Of a stretch of 64,000 nucleotides of DNA, positions 31,642 to 40,108 are shown piece by piece (position 1 is the stretch's first letter; each line of letters starts with the position of its first letter). Below the pieces are notes generated by a model. The model made no database searches and had not been told where the DNA came from. It saw only the letters and a program-made list of their open reading frames with translations. Location: positions 1 through 64,000 of the forward strand of contig CAIYOD010000167.1 of the NCBI GenBank assembly GCA_903927755.1, given 5' to 3'. A program made the position numbers and the translations under genes. The DNA comes from an uncultured Thermoleophilia bacterium (GTDB lineage Bacteria; Actinomycetota; Thermoleophilia; UBA2241).

Positions 31642-32313
31642 TCACTTGCCCATGGTGCTGCCGTCGGAGAGGTACGCGACGAGCGAGTACTTCTTGCCCC
31701 CGTCCAGCAGGCTGTACGTGTAGTCGCCCTTGTTCTCGCCGGGCTGCATCGGCTGGCCGGTGAACAGGTTGACCGGCCAGCGGATCATCTGAGCCAGCAT
31801 GCCGGAGGACGTGACCTCCTTGGGCGGCGGATACGTCTTGCCGCCGCCGGCCTTCCACATGGCGAGGCCGCGCCTGATGGCGATCAGCCCGTAGGCGGTG
31901 GCGGCGTCGGCATATCCGGTCTCGTCGGTGCGCGACAGCGAGGACGAGACCGGCGTCTTGAACATCTCACCCGAGAACTCCATGAGGAGCTTGTCGTCGG
32001 GCTGCGGCGTGAACTTCATGGTCACGGCGTGCGAGTCGACGATCAGGCTGTCGCCCTCCTTCACCGCGTCTCCCGCCGGCACGTCCGGGTTGGCGAGCAC
32101 CGTGTAGGTCTCGCCGTCCTTCTGGATCTGCACCAGCGTCATCTGAGCCCCGCCGCCGCCGACCCAGAACCCGACGAGGGGATCGGCGGAAGACGTGGAG
32201 GCGGAGTCGCCGCAGGCGGCGATGGTCGCCGCGAGCAGCGCGGCGACCAGGACGCCCAGCAGCACCAGTGGCGCGCGCCGCCGGCGGACCCGGATCCGGC
32301 GCGCGTCAGCCAC
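31642..32313 (-). CDS. Lipoprotein with GxW and NPWTG domains
   Basis: 223 residues. Signal peptide with lipobox-like ATIAACG. The middle domain begins DPLVGFWVGGGGAQMTLV, as in the proteins at 25262 and 29095, and the C-terminal domain is of the NPWTG family: helix AYGLIAIRRGLAMWKAGGGK, TYPPPKEV, IRWPVNLFTGQPMQPGENKG, DYTYSLLDGGKKYSLVAYLSDG. The GTG start overlaps the end of the RidA gene by 8 nt, so it is probably in the purD-purE-ridA transcription unit. Function unknown. Confidence 0.76.
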   Translation of the reverse strand: MADARRIRVRRRRAPLVLLGVLVAALLAATIAACGDSASTSSADPLVGFWVGGGGAQMTLVQIQKDGETYTVLANPDVPAGDAVKEGDSLIVDSHAVTMKFTPQPDDKLLMEFSGEMFKTPVSSSLSRTDETGYADAATAYGLIAIRRGLAMWKAGGGKTYPPPKEVTSSGMLAQMIRWPVNLFTGQPMQPGENKGDYTYSLLDGGKKYSLVAYLSDGSTMGK

Positions 32314-32686
32314 GGTACGCGACCGCCTCGATCTCGACGTGAAGGTCCTTGGGGAGGCGCGCCACCTCGACGGTGGAGCGCGCCGGGTACGGCTCGTCGA
32401 AGAACTCGCCGTACACCTCGTTGACGGCGGCGAACTCGTCCATGTCCTTGAGGAAGATGGTCGTCTTGATCACGTGGCCGAGCGTGAGGCCTGCGGCTTC
32501 CAGCGTGCCGCGCAGGTTCTCGAGCGCCTTGCGCGCCTGGTCCTTGGGCGTGTAGCCGACGATCTTGCCGTCCTTGTCGAGCGGGATGTGGCCGGAGACG
32601 AAGACGAAGTCGCCGGCGCCGACGGCGGGCGAGTACGGCCCGACGGCCGGTGCGCCGTCCGGGGATGCGAAGACCTGCTTCTCCAT
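32306..32686 (-). CDS. RidA-family enamine/imine deaminase
   Basis: 126 residues. Hydrolyses reactive 2-aminoacrylate-type enamines formed by PLP enzymes. VGPYSPAVGAGDFVFVSG, ALENLRGTLEAAGL and PYPARSTVEVARLPKD are present; the Arg in PARST is the family's substrate-carboxylate binder. Start at 32686 behind AAAGGA. It lies downstream of purE and purD and of a second, degenerate RidA at 32839. Confidence 0.92.
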   Translation of the reverse strand: MEKQVFASPDGAPAVGPYSPAVGAGDFVFVSGHIPLDKDGKIVGYTPKDQARKALENLRGTLEAAGLTLGHVIKTTIFLKDMDEFAAVNEVYGEFFDEPYPARSTVEVARLPKDLHVEIEAVAYRG

Positions 32687-32714
32687 AGGGGTGTCCTTTC
32701 TTGTGGGGCCGGCG

Positions 32715-32831
32715 TCAGGCGAACAGCGCGCGCACGGCGACGTAGGCGAGGGCGACGGCGATGACGAGCACCACGATGTAGAGGAAGCCCGAGATGGTCC
32801 GAGGGCTGGGCGGCTGGTCGTTTCTCGGCAT
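32715..32831 (-). CDS. 38-residue membrane protein
   Basis: A short protein with one transmembrane helix (FLYIVVLVIAVALAYVAVRA) after a polar MPRNDQPPSPRTIS start. Its ATG is 7 bp after the end of the second RidA gene, and the RidA gene follows after 28 bp, so it is placed as part of the operon. No Shine-Dalgarno stands out; hence moderate confidence. Function unknown. Confidence 0.45.
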   Translation of the reverse strand: MPRNDQPPSPRTISGFLYIVVLVIAVALAYVAVRALFA

Positions 32832-32838
32832 GCGTCTC

Positions 32839-33219
32839 TCAGTAGCGTTGCGCGATGGCGGCGACCTGGAGCCGCGCACCGCCGGGCAACCATGGTACAC
32901 CGGCGAGCGTGACGGCGGGGTACGGCGGGGAGAACCCCGCCTCGAGCGCCGCATCGACGGCCGCCCTGTCGGCCTGGTCCACGAGATGGATCTGGAGGCT
33001 CACGACGTCGTCGAGCGACAGTCCGGTGGAGCGCAGCTGGTGACCGAGGTTCTCGAGTGCCCTCTCGGCCTGTTCGGCGGCTGTCGCGCCCACCGGTTCG
33101 CCGTGCGCGTCGAGCGGCAGTTGCCCCGAGATGAAGACGAAGTGACCCGAGGAGATGCCGGGAGAAGCGGCGCCGAGCGGGCTCGGCGCCATGGCCGATC
33201 TGATCGCGTGTCTGCTCAT
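32839..33219 (-). CDS. RidA-like protein lacking the active-site arginine
   Basis: 126 residues with the RidA core: SGHFVFISGQLPLDAHGEPVG, ALENLGHQLRSTGLSLDD, and a C-terminal strand. The segment corresponding to PARST in the neighbouring RidA reads PAVTLAG, so the substrate-binding Arg is replaced by Val. The imine-deaminase activity may be lost, or the protein binds a different ligand, as in several RidA subfamilies without the Arg. ATG at 33219; the upstream AACACT is only a weak -10 match. Same strand as purE, 26 bp downstream of it. Confidence 0.8.
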   Translation of the reverse strand: MSRHAIRSAMAPSPLGAASPGISSGHFVFISGQLPLDAHGEPVGATAAEQAERALENLGHQLRSTGLSLDDVVSLQIHLVDQADRAAVDAALEAGFSPPYPAVTLAGVPWLPGGARLQVAAIAQRY

Positions 33220-33245
33220 GCGGGGAGTGTTCCCCGCCGGCGGGC

Positions 33246-33695
33246 TCAGAGATCCAGGATCTTGGCCGCCAGGATCGCCGCGTTGCGGGCGCCGTTGATG
33301 GCGACACAGGCTACCGGCACGCCGGGCGGCATCTGCACGATGCTGAGCAGCGAATCGAGGCCGCCCAGGTCGCTCGTCTTGATCGGCACACCGATCACGG
33401 GGAGGTTGGTGTAGGCGGCCATGACGCCGGGGAGGGCCGCCGCCTTGCCGGCGCCGGCGATCAGGATCTTGATGCCGCGGCTCTGGGCGGTCTTGGCGTA
33501 GTGCGCCACCTTGTCGGGGTCGCGGTGCGCCGAGAGGACGTTGATCTCGTACTTGATCTTGCGCTCGTCGAGCTCGCCGGCGGCCTTCTGCATGACCTCG
33601 CGGTCGCTCTCGCTGCCCATGACGATGCCGACGAGCACAGGCTCCATCTGGATGCCCTGCAGGATCGTCTCGACCTCGGTCCTGGTCTCTTCCAC
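33246..33695 (-). CDS. purE: N5-carboxyaminoimidazole ribonucleotide mutase
   Basis: 149 residues. Converts N5-CAIR to CAIR in purine synthesis. [57 protein letters not shown] and [19 protein letters not shown] are the PurE blocks. GTG at 33695 is chosen because AAAGGAG is 8 bases upstream; a shorter start at MEPVLVG would also be in frame. No purK is adjacent. It is 46 bp downstream of purD. Confidence 0.95.
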   Translation of the reverse strand: MEETRTEVETILQGIQMEPVLVGIVMGSESDREVMQKAAGELDERKIKYEINVLSAHRDPDKVAHYAKTAQSRGIKILIAGAGKAAALPGVMAAYTNLPVIGVPIKTSDLGGLDSLLSIVQMPPGVPVACVAINGARNAAILAAKILDL

Positions 33696-33741
33696 GTCAG
33701 TTCTCCTTTGATGGCGGCGCGGCCCGCTGGCGTCGCGCGGC

Positions 33742-35058
33742 TCAGCCGGCAAAGCCGGCCGGGAACAGGTCGAGCTCGCCGGCGCGTGCCTTGACGGCCC
33801 GCTCGGCGATGTCGGGACGCACCTGCATGCCGTCGAAGGCGATCTTGCCGACGGCCTCGTAGGCGCGCTCGCGGGCGGCGGCGAATCCGTCTCCGAGCGC
33901 GCTGACCGCCAGGACGCGGCCACCGGCCGTGACGACCTGGCCGTCCTGCAGCGCCGTGCCGGCGTGGTAGACGGTGACGCCGTCCAGGGCGGCCGCGTCG
34001 TCCAGGCCGGTGATGACGTCTCCCTTGTGGCTGCTCGCCGGGTAGCCGGCCGAGGCGAGCACGACGGTCACGCAGTCCTGCGGCTTCCAGAGCACCTTCG
34101 AGCCGCCGAGCTCGCCGTTGGCGGCGGCGGCGCAGTGCTCGAGCAGGTCGGAGTCCAGCCGCGGCAGCACCGCCTGCGTCTCGGGGTCGCCGAAGCGGAC
34201 GTTGAACTCGAGCACCTTGACGCCGGCGTCGGTCACGATCAGGCCGGCGTACAGCACGCCGCGGTAGGAGACGCCGCGTTTGCGGAGCGCCGCGACGACC
34301 GGGTCGACCACGTGCTCCATCGCGGCGTCGATGGCCTTCTGCTCGAACCCCGGCACCGGGCAGTAACTGCCCATGCCGCCGGTGTTGGGCCCCTGGTCGC
34401 CGGCGAAGATTCGCTTGTAGTCCTGCGCCGGCGCGAGCGGGACCGCCGTCCCGCCGTCGCAGAGGACGAGCAGTGAAACCTCGGAGCCGGTGAGGTACTC
34501 CTCGGTGATGAGGACGTCGCCGGCGCCGCCGAACTCGCGCGCCACGAAACAGGCGTGCACCGCCTCGCGCGCCTCAGCCTTGTCCTTGCAGATGAGCACG
34601 CCCTTGCCGGCGGCCAGGCCGTCGGCCTTGACGACCAGCGGGTAGTCCTCGCGACCCTCCACGTCCAGCAGGGCGGACTCCAGCCGTTCGTGCCGGCGGT
34701 ACGCGCCGGTGGCGACGCCGCCGTCGGCCATCACCTCTTTGGCGAAGACCTTGCTGCCCTCGAGCTGCGACGCTTCCTTGTTGGGTCCGAAGACCGCGAG
34801 GCCGTGCTCCTCGAACAGGTCGGTCAGGCCCGCGACGAGCGGGGCCTCCGGTCCGATGACGGTGAGGTCGACCTCCTCGCGGCTGGCGAAATCGAGCAGC
34901 GTGGGGAGGTCGTCGGCGGAGATCGGCACGTTGTCGGCCTCGGCGGCGGTGCCGGTGTTTCCCGGGGCGCAGAAGATGCGGTCTGCGAGCGGGGACTGGG
35001 CGAAGGAATGGACGAGGGCGTGCTCTCTGCCGCCGCCGCCCACCACGAGCACGCGCAT
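33742..35058 (-). CDS. purD: Phosphoribosylamine--glycine ligase
   Basis: 438 residues. Joins phosphoribosylamine and glycine with [21 protein letters not shown] at the N-terminus and an ATP-grasp body with [46 protein letters not shown] and [16 protein letters not shown]. Start follows CGGAGGCCTC. First gene of the purD-purE-ridA run. Confidence 0.97.
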   Translation of the reverse strand: MRVLVVGGGGREHALVHSFAQSPLADRIFCAPGNTGTAAEADNVPISADDLPTLLDFASREEVDLTVIGPEAPLVAGLTDLFEEHGLAVFGPNKEASQLEGSKVFAKEVMADGGVATGAYRRHERLESALLDVEGREDYPLVVKADGLAAGKGVLICKDKAEAREAVHACFVAREFGGAGDVLITEEYLTGSEVSLLVLCDGGTAVPLAPAQDYKRIFAGDQGPNTGGMGSYCPVPGFEQKAIDAAMEHVVDPVVAALRKRGVSYRGVLYAGLIVTDAGVKVLEFNVRFGDPETQAVLPRLDSDLLEHCAAAANGELGGSKVLWKPQDCVTVVLASAGYPASSHKGDVITGLDDAAALDGVTVYHAGTALQDGQVVTAGGRVLAVSALGDGFAAARERAYEAVGKIAFDGMQVRPDIAERAVKARAGELDLFPAGFAG

Positions 35059-35188
35059 GAGGCCTCCGACTGGTGTTCACGCTGGCGCCGGGCGGCGCTG
35101 GCGCCGGCCCGGCCCGACGCCCGCAAGTCTACTCGGGCCGGGCACGCCGGGGAAGGGCCGCGGGCGCGACCGGCCCGAGGCGCGGACG

Positions 35189-35194
35189 TATACT
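35189..35194 (+). promoter_or_regulatory. Possible -10 of the 35248 hydrolase
   Basis: TATACT 53 bases before the ATG. The sequence after it (CTGGGCG) resembles what follows the TATACT in front of the paralogue at 38042. Confidence 0.4.
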
Positions 35195-35247
35195 CTGGGC
35201 GCTGCAGGCGTAGGCGGGGGCGTCACGCCCTGGGAGAGGGGGCCATC

Positions 35248-36486
35248 ATGTCCACAGTCATTGGGTCGCTCCGGCGCGCGGTCGCTCCGGCGGCGCTTGC
35301 CGTGCTCGCGACGGCGCTCCTGGGCCTTGCGCCGGCGGGACCGGCCGTGGCGGCCGAGGCCGCCGCTCCGCTGCGGGCGCTTCCTGTCGGCACAAATCAG
35401 ACCTATGCGGTGCCGTACTTCGCCTGGAACGGCAAGCCGCGGACCGCGGTCGTCGTGCTTCCCCGCGGCTACGTCCCCGGAGCCGCCGACGAGGCGCTGC
35501 CCTGCATCGTCGAGGCGCGCGGCCGCAACTACGCGGCGGCCTCCCACGCGCGGCACTGGCGGGACCTGCCGACCACGCGAGGGTTCATCGTCATCTGCGC
35601 GGACAGCGCCGGACGCCGCGACCCACAGAACTCCTGGAGCGTCGCCGGCCAGATCGACGATCTCGCCGAGTTGCCCGCCGTCATCGAGGCCAGCATCCCC
35701 TGGGTGAAGATCGACAGACGGCGGCTCTACGTCGCCGGCCCCAGCATGGGTGGCACCGAGACGCTCATGGCGCTCGCGCTGCATCCGGACGTCTTCGCCG
35801 CCGCCCTCTGCGTGGATGGCGTGGCGGACCTCGCCGCCCGCTATCGCGAATTCGGCCTCGTCGACCGTCTGGACGATCGCCTCCTCATGCGTGCGGAGAT
35901 CGGCGGCACGCCAGGCCGGGTCCCCTTCAAGTACGCGACGCGGAGCCCCAGCAGCTACGCCGCCACGCTCGCCCTGTGCGGGGTGCCGCTGGCGATCTGG
36001 TGGAGCGTCGACGACACGCTGGTGATCAACCAGGCGACCACCCAGACGGGGAAGCTGTACGACCGCATCCGCGCTCTGGCGCCGGAATCCCCGGTCGTCC
36101 AGCGCATCGGGTCCGGACGCCACAGCACCATGCTGCTGACCGATCCCGGCGCCGTCGTGGACTACCTCTGTCCGGCGGGCATCTGGCGGACGCGGGCGGA
36201 CGATCCGCCGGCGAAATGGACGTTCAAGGAGTCACGGCCGCTCACGCACGTGTGGGGCTACACCGTCACGGCGCCGCGGGGACTGACCCGGTTCTATCGG
36301 CTCGTCGTCGAGGGGGACCTGCTCACCGTCGACACGCCGGCGCTCCTCACGGTCTCCGTGCCGTACGCCGGCGCGGGGCCGGCGAACGTGGTGCTCAACG
36401 GCGTGGCGACGACGGTAGCTCCCGTCGACGGCGCCCTTTCGATCTCCGTCCCGGCCGGCAAGTCGACGGTGCTCGTCGACCCTTGA
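35248..36486 (+). CDS. Secreted alpha/beta-hydrolase-type protein with C-terminal beta domain
   Basis: 412 residues. Signal peptide 1-35 (ALAVLATALLGLAPAGPAVA). Body: VPYFAWNGKPRTAVVVLPRGY, the nucleophile motif GPSMGGTETL (Ser in G-x-S-x-G), a possible acid in IWWSVDDTLV and His in GSGRHSTMLL, then a C-terminal beta domain with TAPRGLTRFYRLVVEGDLL. It resembles exported esterases/peptidases of the feruloyl-esterase or PHB-depolymerase type. The paralogue at 38042 has the same order, with a sialate-O-acetylesterase-type gene between them on the other strand, so polysaccharide substrates are plausible. Confidence 0.82.
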   Translation: MSTVIGSLRRAVAPAALAVLATALLGLAPAGPAVAAEAAAPLRALPVGTNQTYAVPYFAWNGKPRTAVVVLPRGYVPGAADEALPCIVEARGRNYAAASHARHWRDLPTTRGFIVICADSAGRRDPQNSWSVAGQIDDLAELPAVIEASIPWVKIDRRRLYVAGPSMGGTETLMALALHPDVFAAALCVDGVADLAARYREFGLVDRLDDRLLMRAEIGGTPGRVPFKYATRSPSSYAATLALCGVPLAIWWSVDDTLVINQATTQTGKLYDRIRALAPESPVVQRIGSGRHSTMLLTDPGAVVDYLCPAGIWRTRADDPPAKWTFKESRPLTHVWGYTVTAPRGLTRFYRLVVEGDLLTVDTPALLTVSVPYAGAGPANVVLNGVATTVAPVDGALSISVPAGKSTVLVDP

Positions 36487-36493
36487 GACCCGG

Positions 36494-37969
36494 TCAGGGG
36501 ACGGCGACCGGGTAGTCCACGAAGAGCTCGGCCGGCAGGCGCCACGGGCCCGAGTCGTGCGGCACCGGGTTCACGGCTCCGAGGTGGCCCTCGCCGAGCG
36601 ACACGCGCAGGGCTCCGACCGCCTCCCGGGCGAGCTGCAGCCGCAGTTCGGACGGGCCTGCCGCGCGGACCTGCGTCACGACGATGGCGCCGTCGTCGTC
36701 GTCGCGCACCGTGAACGCCGGCGCAACGTCGCCCGCGGGAAGGCTGAGCGGCAGGGCGTCGTCGGCGAAGCGCAGCGTGATCGACGGACCGGCGGGGTCA
36801 TAGGTCGCGCCGGCGAGCCGCGGGCCGCGGCCGTCTCCCTTTCCGTAGCAGCCGGCCGCCAGGGCGCACCACCAGCGGCCGGAGACCGTGGCCAGCTGCT
36901 CCGGGGTGCGGTAGTGCACGCGGTCATCGGTGGCGGTGTGCAAGAGGATGTCGTACAGCGCCGGGCCGGGCGCGACCACGTCGCTCCACTCCCAGGAGTC
37001 CAGCTGGGCCGTGCGGATCCCGTCCAGGAACGGCGCCGCCGGCGGGGTGCTCTGCCGCCAGCGGATCTCGCCGATCTGACAGACGACGAGGCGTACGCCG
37101 AGGTCGCGCTGCGTCGCCTCGGCGAGCGCCTGCAGCTGCGATTTGTAGGTCGCCGCGTCGACCTGGCCGGAGCCCGCGTCCCACTCTCCCTGCCACAGCA
37201 GCACCGCCCGGACGGCGCCGCCGGCCTGCGTCACGCGGCGCAGCATGTTGCCGTAGAGCGTGTCCGGATCGTCCGGCCAGGTCTCGTCGCACAGCCAGTC
37301 GGCGAGGCTGGAGCCGGAGTAGGGCACGGGGATGAAGGCGACCGGGACGCGAGCGCTTCGCATGATCCGCGTCGCCAGCAGGGGCCAGACGCTGCCGCTG
37401 GCCCGCGTCGGGTCGTCGCGGCTGATGCTGTCCAGTTGCCCGGAGGGGCTGTCCACGGGGTCCTTGAGGACCTTCCAGCGGCAGTCGTTGCCGAACATGC
37501 TGGGCGTGAAGGTCCTGCTCTGCCAGACTTGCATGACCGGCGCTCTGCCACAGGCGTTGCTCTGTCCGGCGATCACGAAGATGTCGCCCACACCGACGTA
37601 CCGGTGGGAGTCCTGCACGGCGGGGTGCGCCTCGAGCCGCACGGACAACGTCCCCTGGCCCGGGATCAGCCCAGAGAGGACGCCCGAGAAGCGACCGCCG
37701 CGCGGGCGTGGGTCGATGGTCGTCCAGCGCCCGCCGTTCCAGCGCGCCTGCACGGCGCCCCGTCCGCTCACCGACCCGGTGAGCGCGAAGGCGCCGGTGC
37801 CGTCGTCGCCGCGCTGCACGATCTGGTGCGCTCGGGGCTTCGTGAGGTTGATGCGGCGCTTCGCCGCGTCTGACGACGGCGCGACCGCGCCTGCGAGGAG
37901 CGCGGCGAGCACCACGAGCAAGAGGAGCGCGGCCCCGCGCGGCGCCCTGGAGAGTCTGGGCTTCGCCAT
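36494..37969 (-). CDS. Secreted sialate-O-acetylesterase-like SGNH protein
   Basis: 491 residues with a signal peptide (AALLLLVVLAALLAGAVA). The SASA-type domain has VFVIAGQSNACGRAPVM (catalytic Ser in GQSN), SGSSLADWLCDET and VLLWQGEWDAGSG, matching the WxQGE block of sialate O-acetylesterases. A beta N-terminal domain precedes it and another follows. It removes acyl groups from carbohydrates, by inference. TATACT lies 7 bases before the ATG with no Shine-Dalgarno, so the gene may be leaderless; the same palindromic AGTATACT serves the divergent hydrolase gene. Confidence 0.82.
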   Translation of the reverse strand: MAKPRLSRAPRGAALLLLVVLAALLAGAVAPSSDAAKRRINLTKPRAHQIVQRGDDGTGAFALTGSVSGRGAVQARWNGGRWTTIDPRPRGGRFSGVLSGLIPGQGTLSVRLEAHPAVQDSHRYVGVGDIFVIAGQSNACGRAPVMQVWQSRTFTPSMFGNDCRWKVLKDPVDSPSGQLDSISRDDPTRASGSVWPLLATRIMRSARVPVAFIPVPYSGSSLADWLCDETWPDDPDTLYGNMLRRVTQAGGAVRAVLLWQGEWDAGSGQVDAATYKSQLQALAEATQRDLGVRLVVCQIGEIRWRQSTPPAAPFLDGIRTAQLDSWEWSDVVAPGPALYDILLHTATDDRVHYRTPEQLATVSGRWWCALAAGCYGKGDGRGPRLAGATYDPAGPSITLRFADDALPLSLPAGDVAPAFTVRDDDDGAIVVTQVRAAGPSELRLQLAREAVGALRVSLGEGHLGAVNPVPHDSGPWRLPAELFVDYPVAVP

Positions 37970-37976
37970 GCCGTGC

Positions 37977-37984
37977 AGTATACT
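37977..37984. promoter_or_regulatory. Shared palindromic -10 for divergent genes
   Basis: AGTATACT reads TATACT on both strands: 7 bases before the ATG at 37969 (minus) and 57 before the GTG at 38042 (plus). No convincing -35 on either strand. Confidence 0.4.
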
Positions 37985-38041
37985 CGGGCGGAGGCGATCC
38001 GGCTTCGCACGGCCGCGCCGGGAACGAGCCAGGGGGGCAGC

Positions 38042-39319
38042 GTGCGCAGCAGACAACATGGGCGCGGCATCCTCGGTGTGCTCGCCATCGTCGTGTTCGC
38101 GGCGTTGCTCGGCGCAGCGTCGCTGTGGGGTGGGCCGGCCTCTGCGGCTGCGTCGGCCGGCAACCTCCTCGCGGCCTTACCGTCTCCGTCCCCCTCCGTA
38201 AGCCCGTCACCGCCGCCGACGCCGGTCGTGCAGACGATCGCGGTCCCCTACACGGCGTGGAACGGCGCCTCGCTCACCGCCACGCTCGTGTTGCCGCTCG
38301 GCTATTCGGCCGAGAACGCGACAGCGCTCCCGTGCATCGTCCAGCCCCACGGGCGCGGCTCGCGGCCGCAGTACGCGGCGACCGTGTGGGGCGACCTGCC
38401 GACACGCTACGGGTTCGCCGTCATCTGCCCGGATGCGGCCGCACGGGACGGCTCCGCGAACTCCTGGGCCTTCCCCGGCCAGATCGACGACATCGTCGCC
38501 ATGCCGGACACCGTCGAAGCCGCCGTGCCGTGGGTCAGGTTCGACCGCCGACGCCTCTACCTGGTCGGCTCGAGCATGGGGGGGCAGGAGTCCCTGGTCG
38601 GCCTGGCGCGCGCGCCCGACCGCTTCGCCGCCGTCGCCGCCTACGATGGCGCCGCGGATCTCGCGGCGCGCTACAAGGACATGGGCGCCGCCGGCCAGTC
38701 CAAGGACCAGGCCAAGCTGCGACGCGAGCTTCAGGGCGTGCCTGCGCGGCGGCCGTTCGAGTACGGGCAGCGCAGCCCGTCGTCGTTCTGCCAGACGCTG
38801 GCGACGTGCGGCGTGCCGCTGTGCGTCGTGTGGAGCACCGAGGACCAGGTCGTGACGCGAAGCGCCGTCACCCAGTTCGGCCGCTTGTGCCGGCGCCTCC
38901 GCGCGCTTGCGCCGGCGATGCCGCTCACCGAGGTGGTCACCGCGCTCCCGCACGGTCGGGCGCTGCGCGACGGCCCTATGGCCCTCGTCGACTTCCTGGC
39001 TCCCGGCGGCGTCTGGCGCACGCGACAAGAGAAGGCGCCGGAGACCTGGGCGTACGCGGGCTGGCAGCAGTCCGTCGACGTGTGGGGTTGGCGGCTGGCG
39101 GTGCCCGGCGCGACGGGGACCCGCTGGTGGCGGGTCGGTGTGGCCGGGGACACGATCACCGTGAGCACGCCGTCCTACCTGCGCCTCAGCCTGCCGTGGA
39201 GTGACGATGCCGCCGTACGCGTCGTGGTCAACGGCCGGACGCGCCGGGTGCTCCCGCGGGATGGCCGGCTCACGCTCGCCTTCCTCGCGGGCGACGGCGT
39301 CGCCGTCATCCGCCGGTAG
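38042..39319 (+). CDS. Secreted alpha/beta-hydrolase-type protein, paralogue of 35248
   Basis: 425 residues. Signal peptide (GVLAIVVFAALLGAASLWG) and a PSPSPSVSPSPPPTP spacer before the domain. VPYTAWNGASLTATLVLPLGY, GSSMGGQESL (nucleophile Ser), CVVWSTEDQVV and ALPHGRALRDGP match the order of the 35248 protein; the C-terminal beta domain has WGWRLAVPGATGTRWWRV. The two are clear duplicates. GTG at 38042 follows GGGGGG. Ends with TAG. Confidence 0.82.
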   Translation: MRSRQHGRGILGVLAIVVFAALLGAASLWGGPASAAASAGNLLAALPSPSPSVSPSPPPTPVVQTIAVPYTAWNGASLTATLVLPLGYSAENATALPCIVQPHGRGSRPQYAATVWGDLPTRYGFAVICPDAAARDGSANSWAFPGQIDDIVAMPDTVEAAVPWVRFDRRRLYLVGSSMGGQESLVGLARAPDRFAAVAAYDGAADLAARYKDMGAAGQSKDQAKLRRELQGVPARRPFEYGQRSPSSFCQTLATCGVPLCVVWSTEDQVVTRSAVTQFGRLCRRLRALAPAMPLTEVVTALPHGRALRDGPMALVDFLAPGGVWRTRQEKAPETWAYAGWQQSVDVWGWRLAVPGATGTRWWRVGVAGDTITVSTPSYLRLSLPWSDDAAVRVVVNGRTRRVLPRDGRLTLAFLAGDGVAVIRR

Positions 39320-39331
39320 TCGGCGCCGCCG

Positions 39332-40108
39332 TCAGATCGACTTCTGGTACACGCGGAACGCGCGCGTCGCCAGCCAGGTGCAGACGAGGGTGAAGAGCGC
39401 GAGCCAGCCCATCCGGCTGAGCACGACGCCCCAGTCGGGACTCGACGCCAGGCCCTCCCGGCCGGCGTTGACCGCCCACTCCACCGGGTTGTAGGTGGCC
39501 ACGGACTGCATCCACCCGGGCATGAGCGCCCGGGCCATGAACACCGAGCTGAGGAACGTGAGCGGCAGCAGCACGAAGTTGCTCACGGCGACCATCGTCT
39601 CGACCCGCCGGGAGAGCACGCCGATGGCGTTGCTCAGCGCGCCGACGCCGGTGCCGAGCAGCACGGCGCAGATCGTGAGCGCCGCGATCCCGGCGACCCC
39701 GCCCGGGTACTCGGCGCCGACGATGAGGCCGAGCACGACGATGATCACCGACTGGATGATGCCGACGATGGCGCCCTGGACGAGGCGCCCGGCGATGAGC
39801 GAGCTCCTGCTCGCCGGGCTCACCAGGAACCTGTCGATCACGCCGCGGTCGATGTCCTCGATGAGGTCCATGCCGCTCCAGCCGGCGCTGAACAGGCAGG
39901 TCATGACGACGATGCCCGGCGTCAGGAAGTCGATGTAGCTGCCGGCGCCGAACCCGGGGATCTCGACGATCTTGCGGAAGAGGGCGCCGTAGAGCAGCAG
40001 CCACACCACCGGCTGCACCAGCGAGATGAGGATCCAGGCGGGCTGCCGAAGGAGGTTGCGGAAGTGCCGCTGCGTCATGAACAGGGTGTCGGTGAGCACG
40101 TGGGTCAT
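39332..40108 (-). CDS. ABC-2 type permease (DrrB-like)
   Basis: 258 residues, six transmembrane helices. LLYGALFRKIVEIPGFGAGS, FLTPGIVVMTCLFSAGWSGM and DRFLVSPASRSSLIAGR are typical of DrrB-type drug or lipid exporter permeases. The ATG overlaps the stop of the ATPase gene (ATGA). Substrate unknown; the divergent MarR-type regulator suggests a drug or toxic compound. Confidence 0.88.
   Translation of the reverse strand: MTHVLTDTLFMTQRHFRNLLRQPAWILISLVQPVVWLLLYGALFRKIVEIPGFGAGSYIDFLTPGIVVMTCLFSAGWSGMDLIEDIDRGVIDRFLVSPASRSSLIAGRLVQGAIVGIIQSVIIVVLGLIVGAEYPGGVAGIAALTICAVLLGTGVGALSNAIGVLSRRVETMVAVSNFVLLPLTFLSSVFMARALMPGWMQSVATYNPVEWAVNAGREGLASSPDWGVVLSRMGWLALFTLVCTWLATRAFRVYQKSI

Noticed and set aside
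29763-31763. Plus-strand open frame of 666 codons over purB
   Set aside because: Antisense shadow of purB with no domain motifs.
3-33695. larB and purE as two copies of purE
   Set aside because: They share the AIR-carboxylase fold, but the first has LarB-specific motifs and sits outside the purine cluster.
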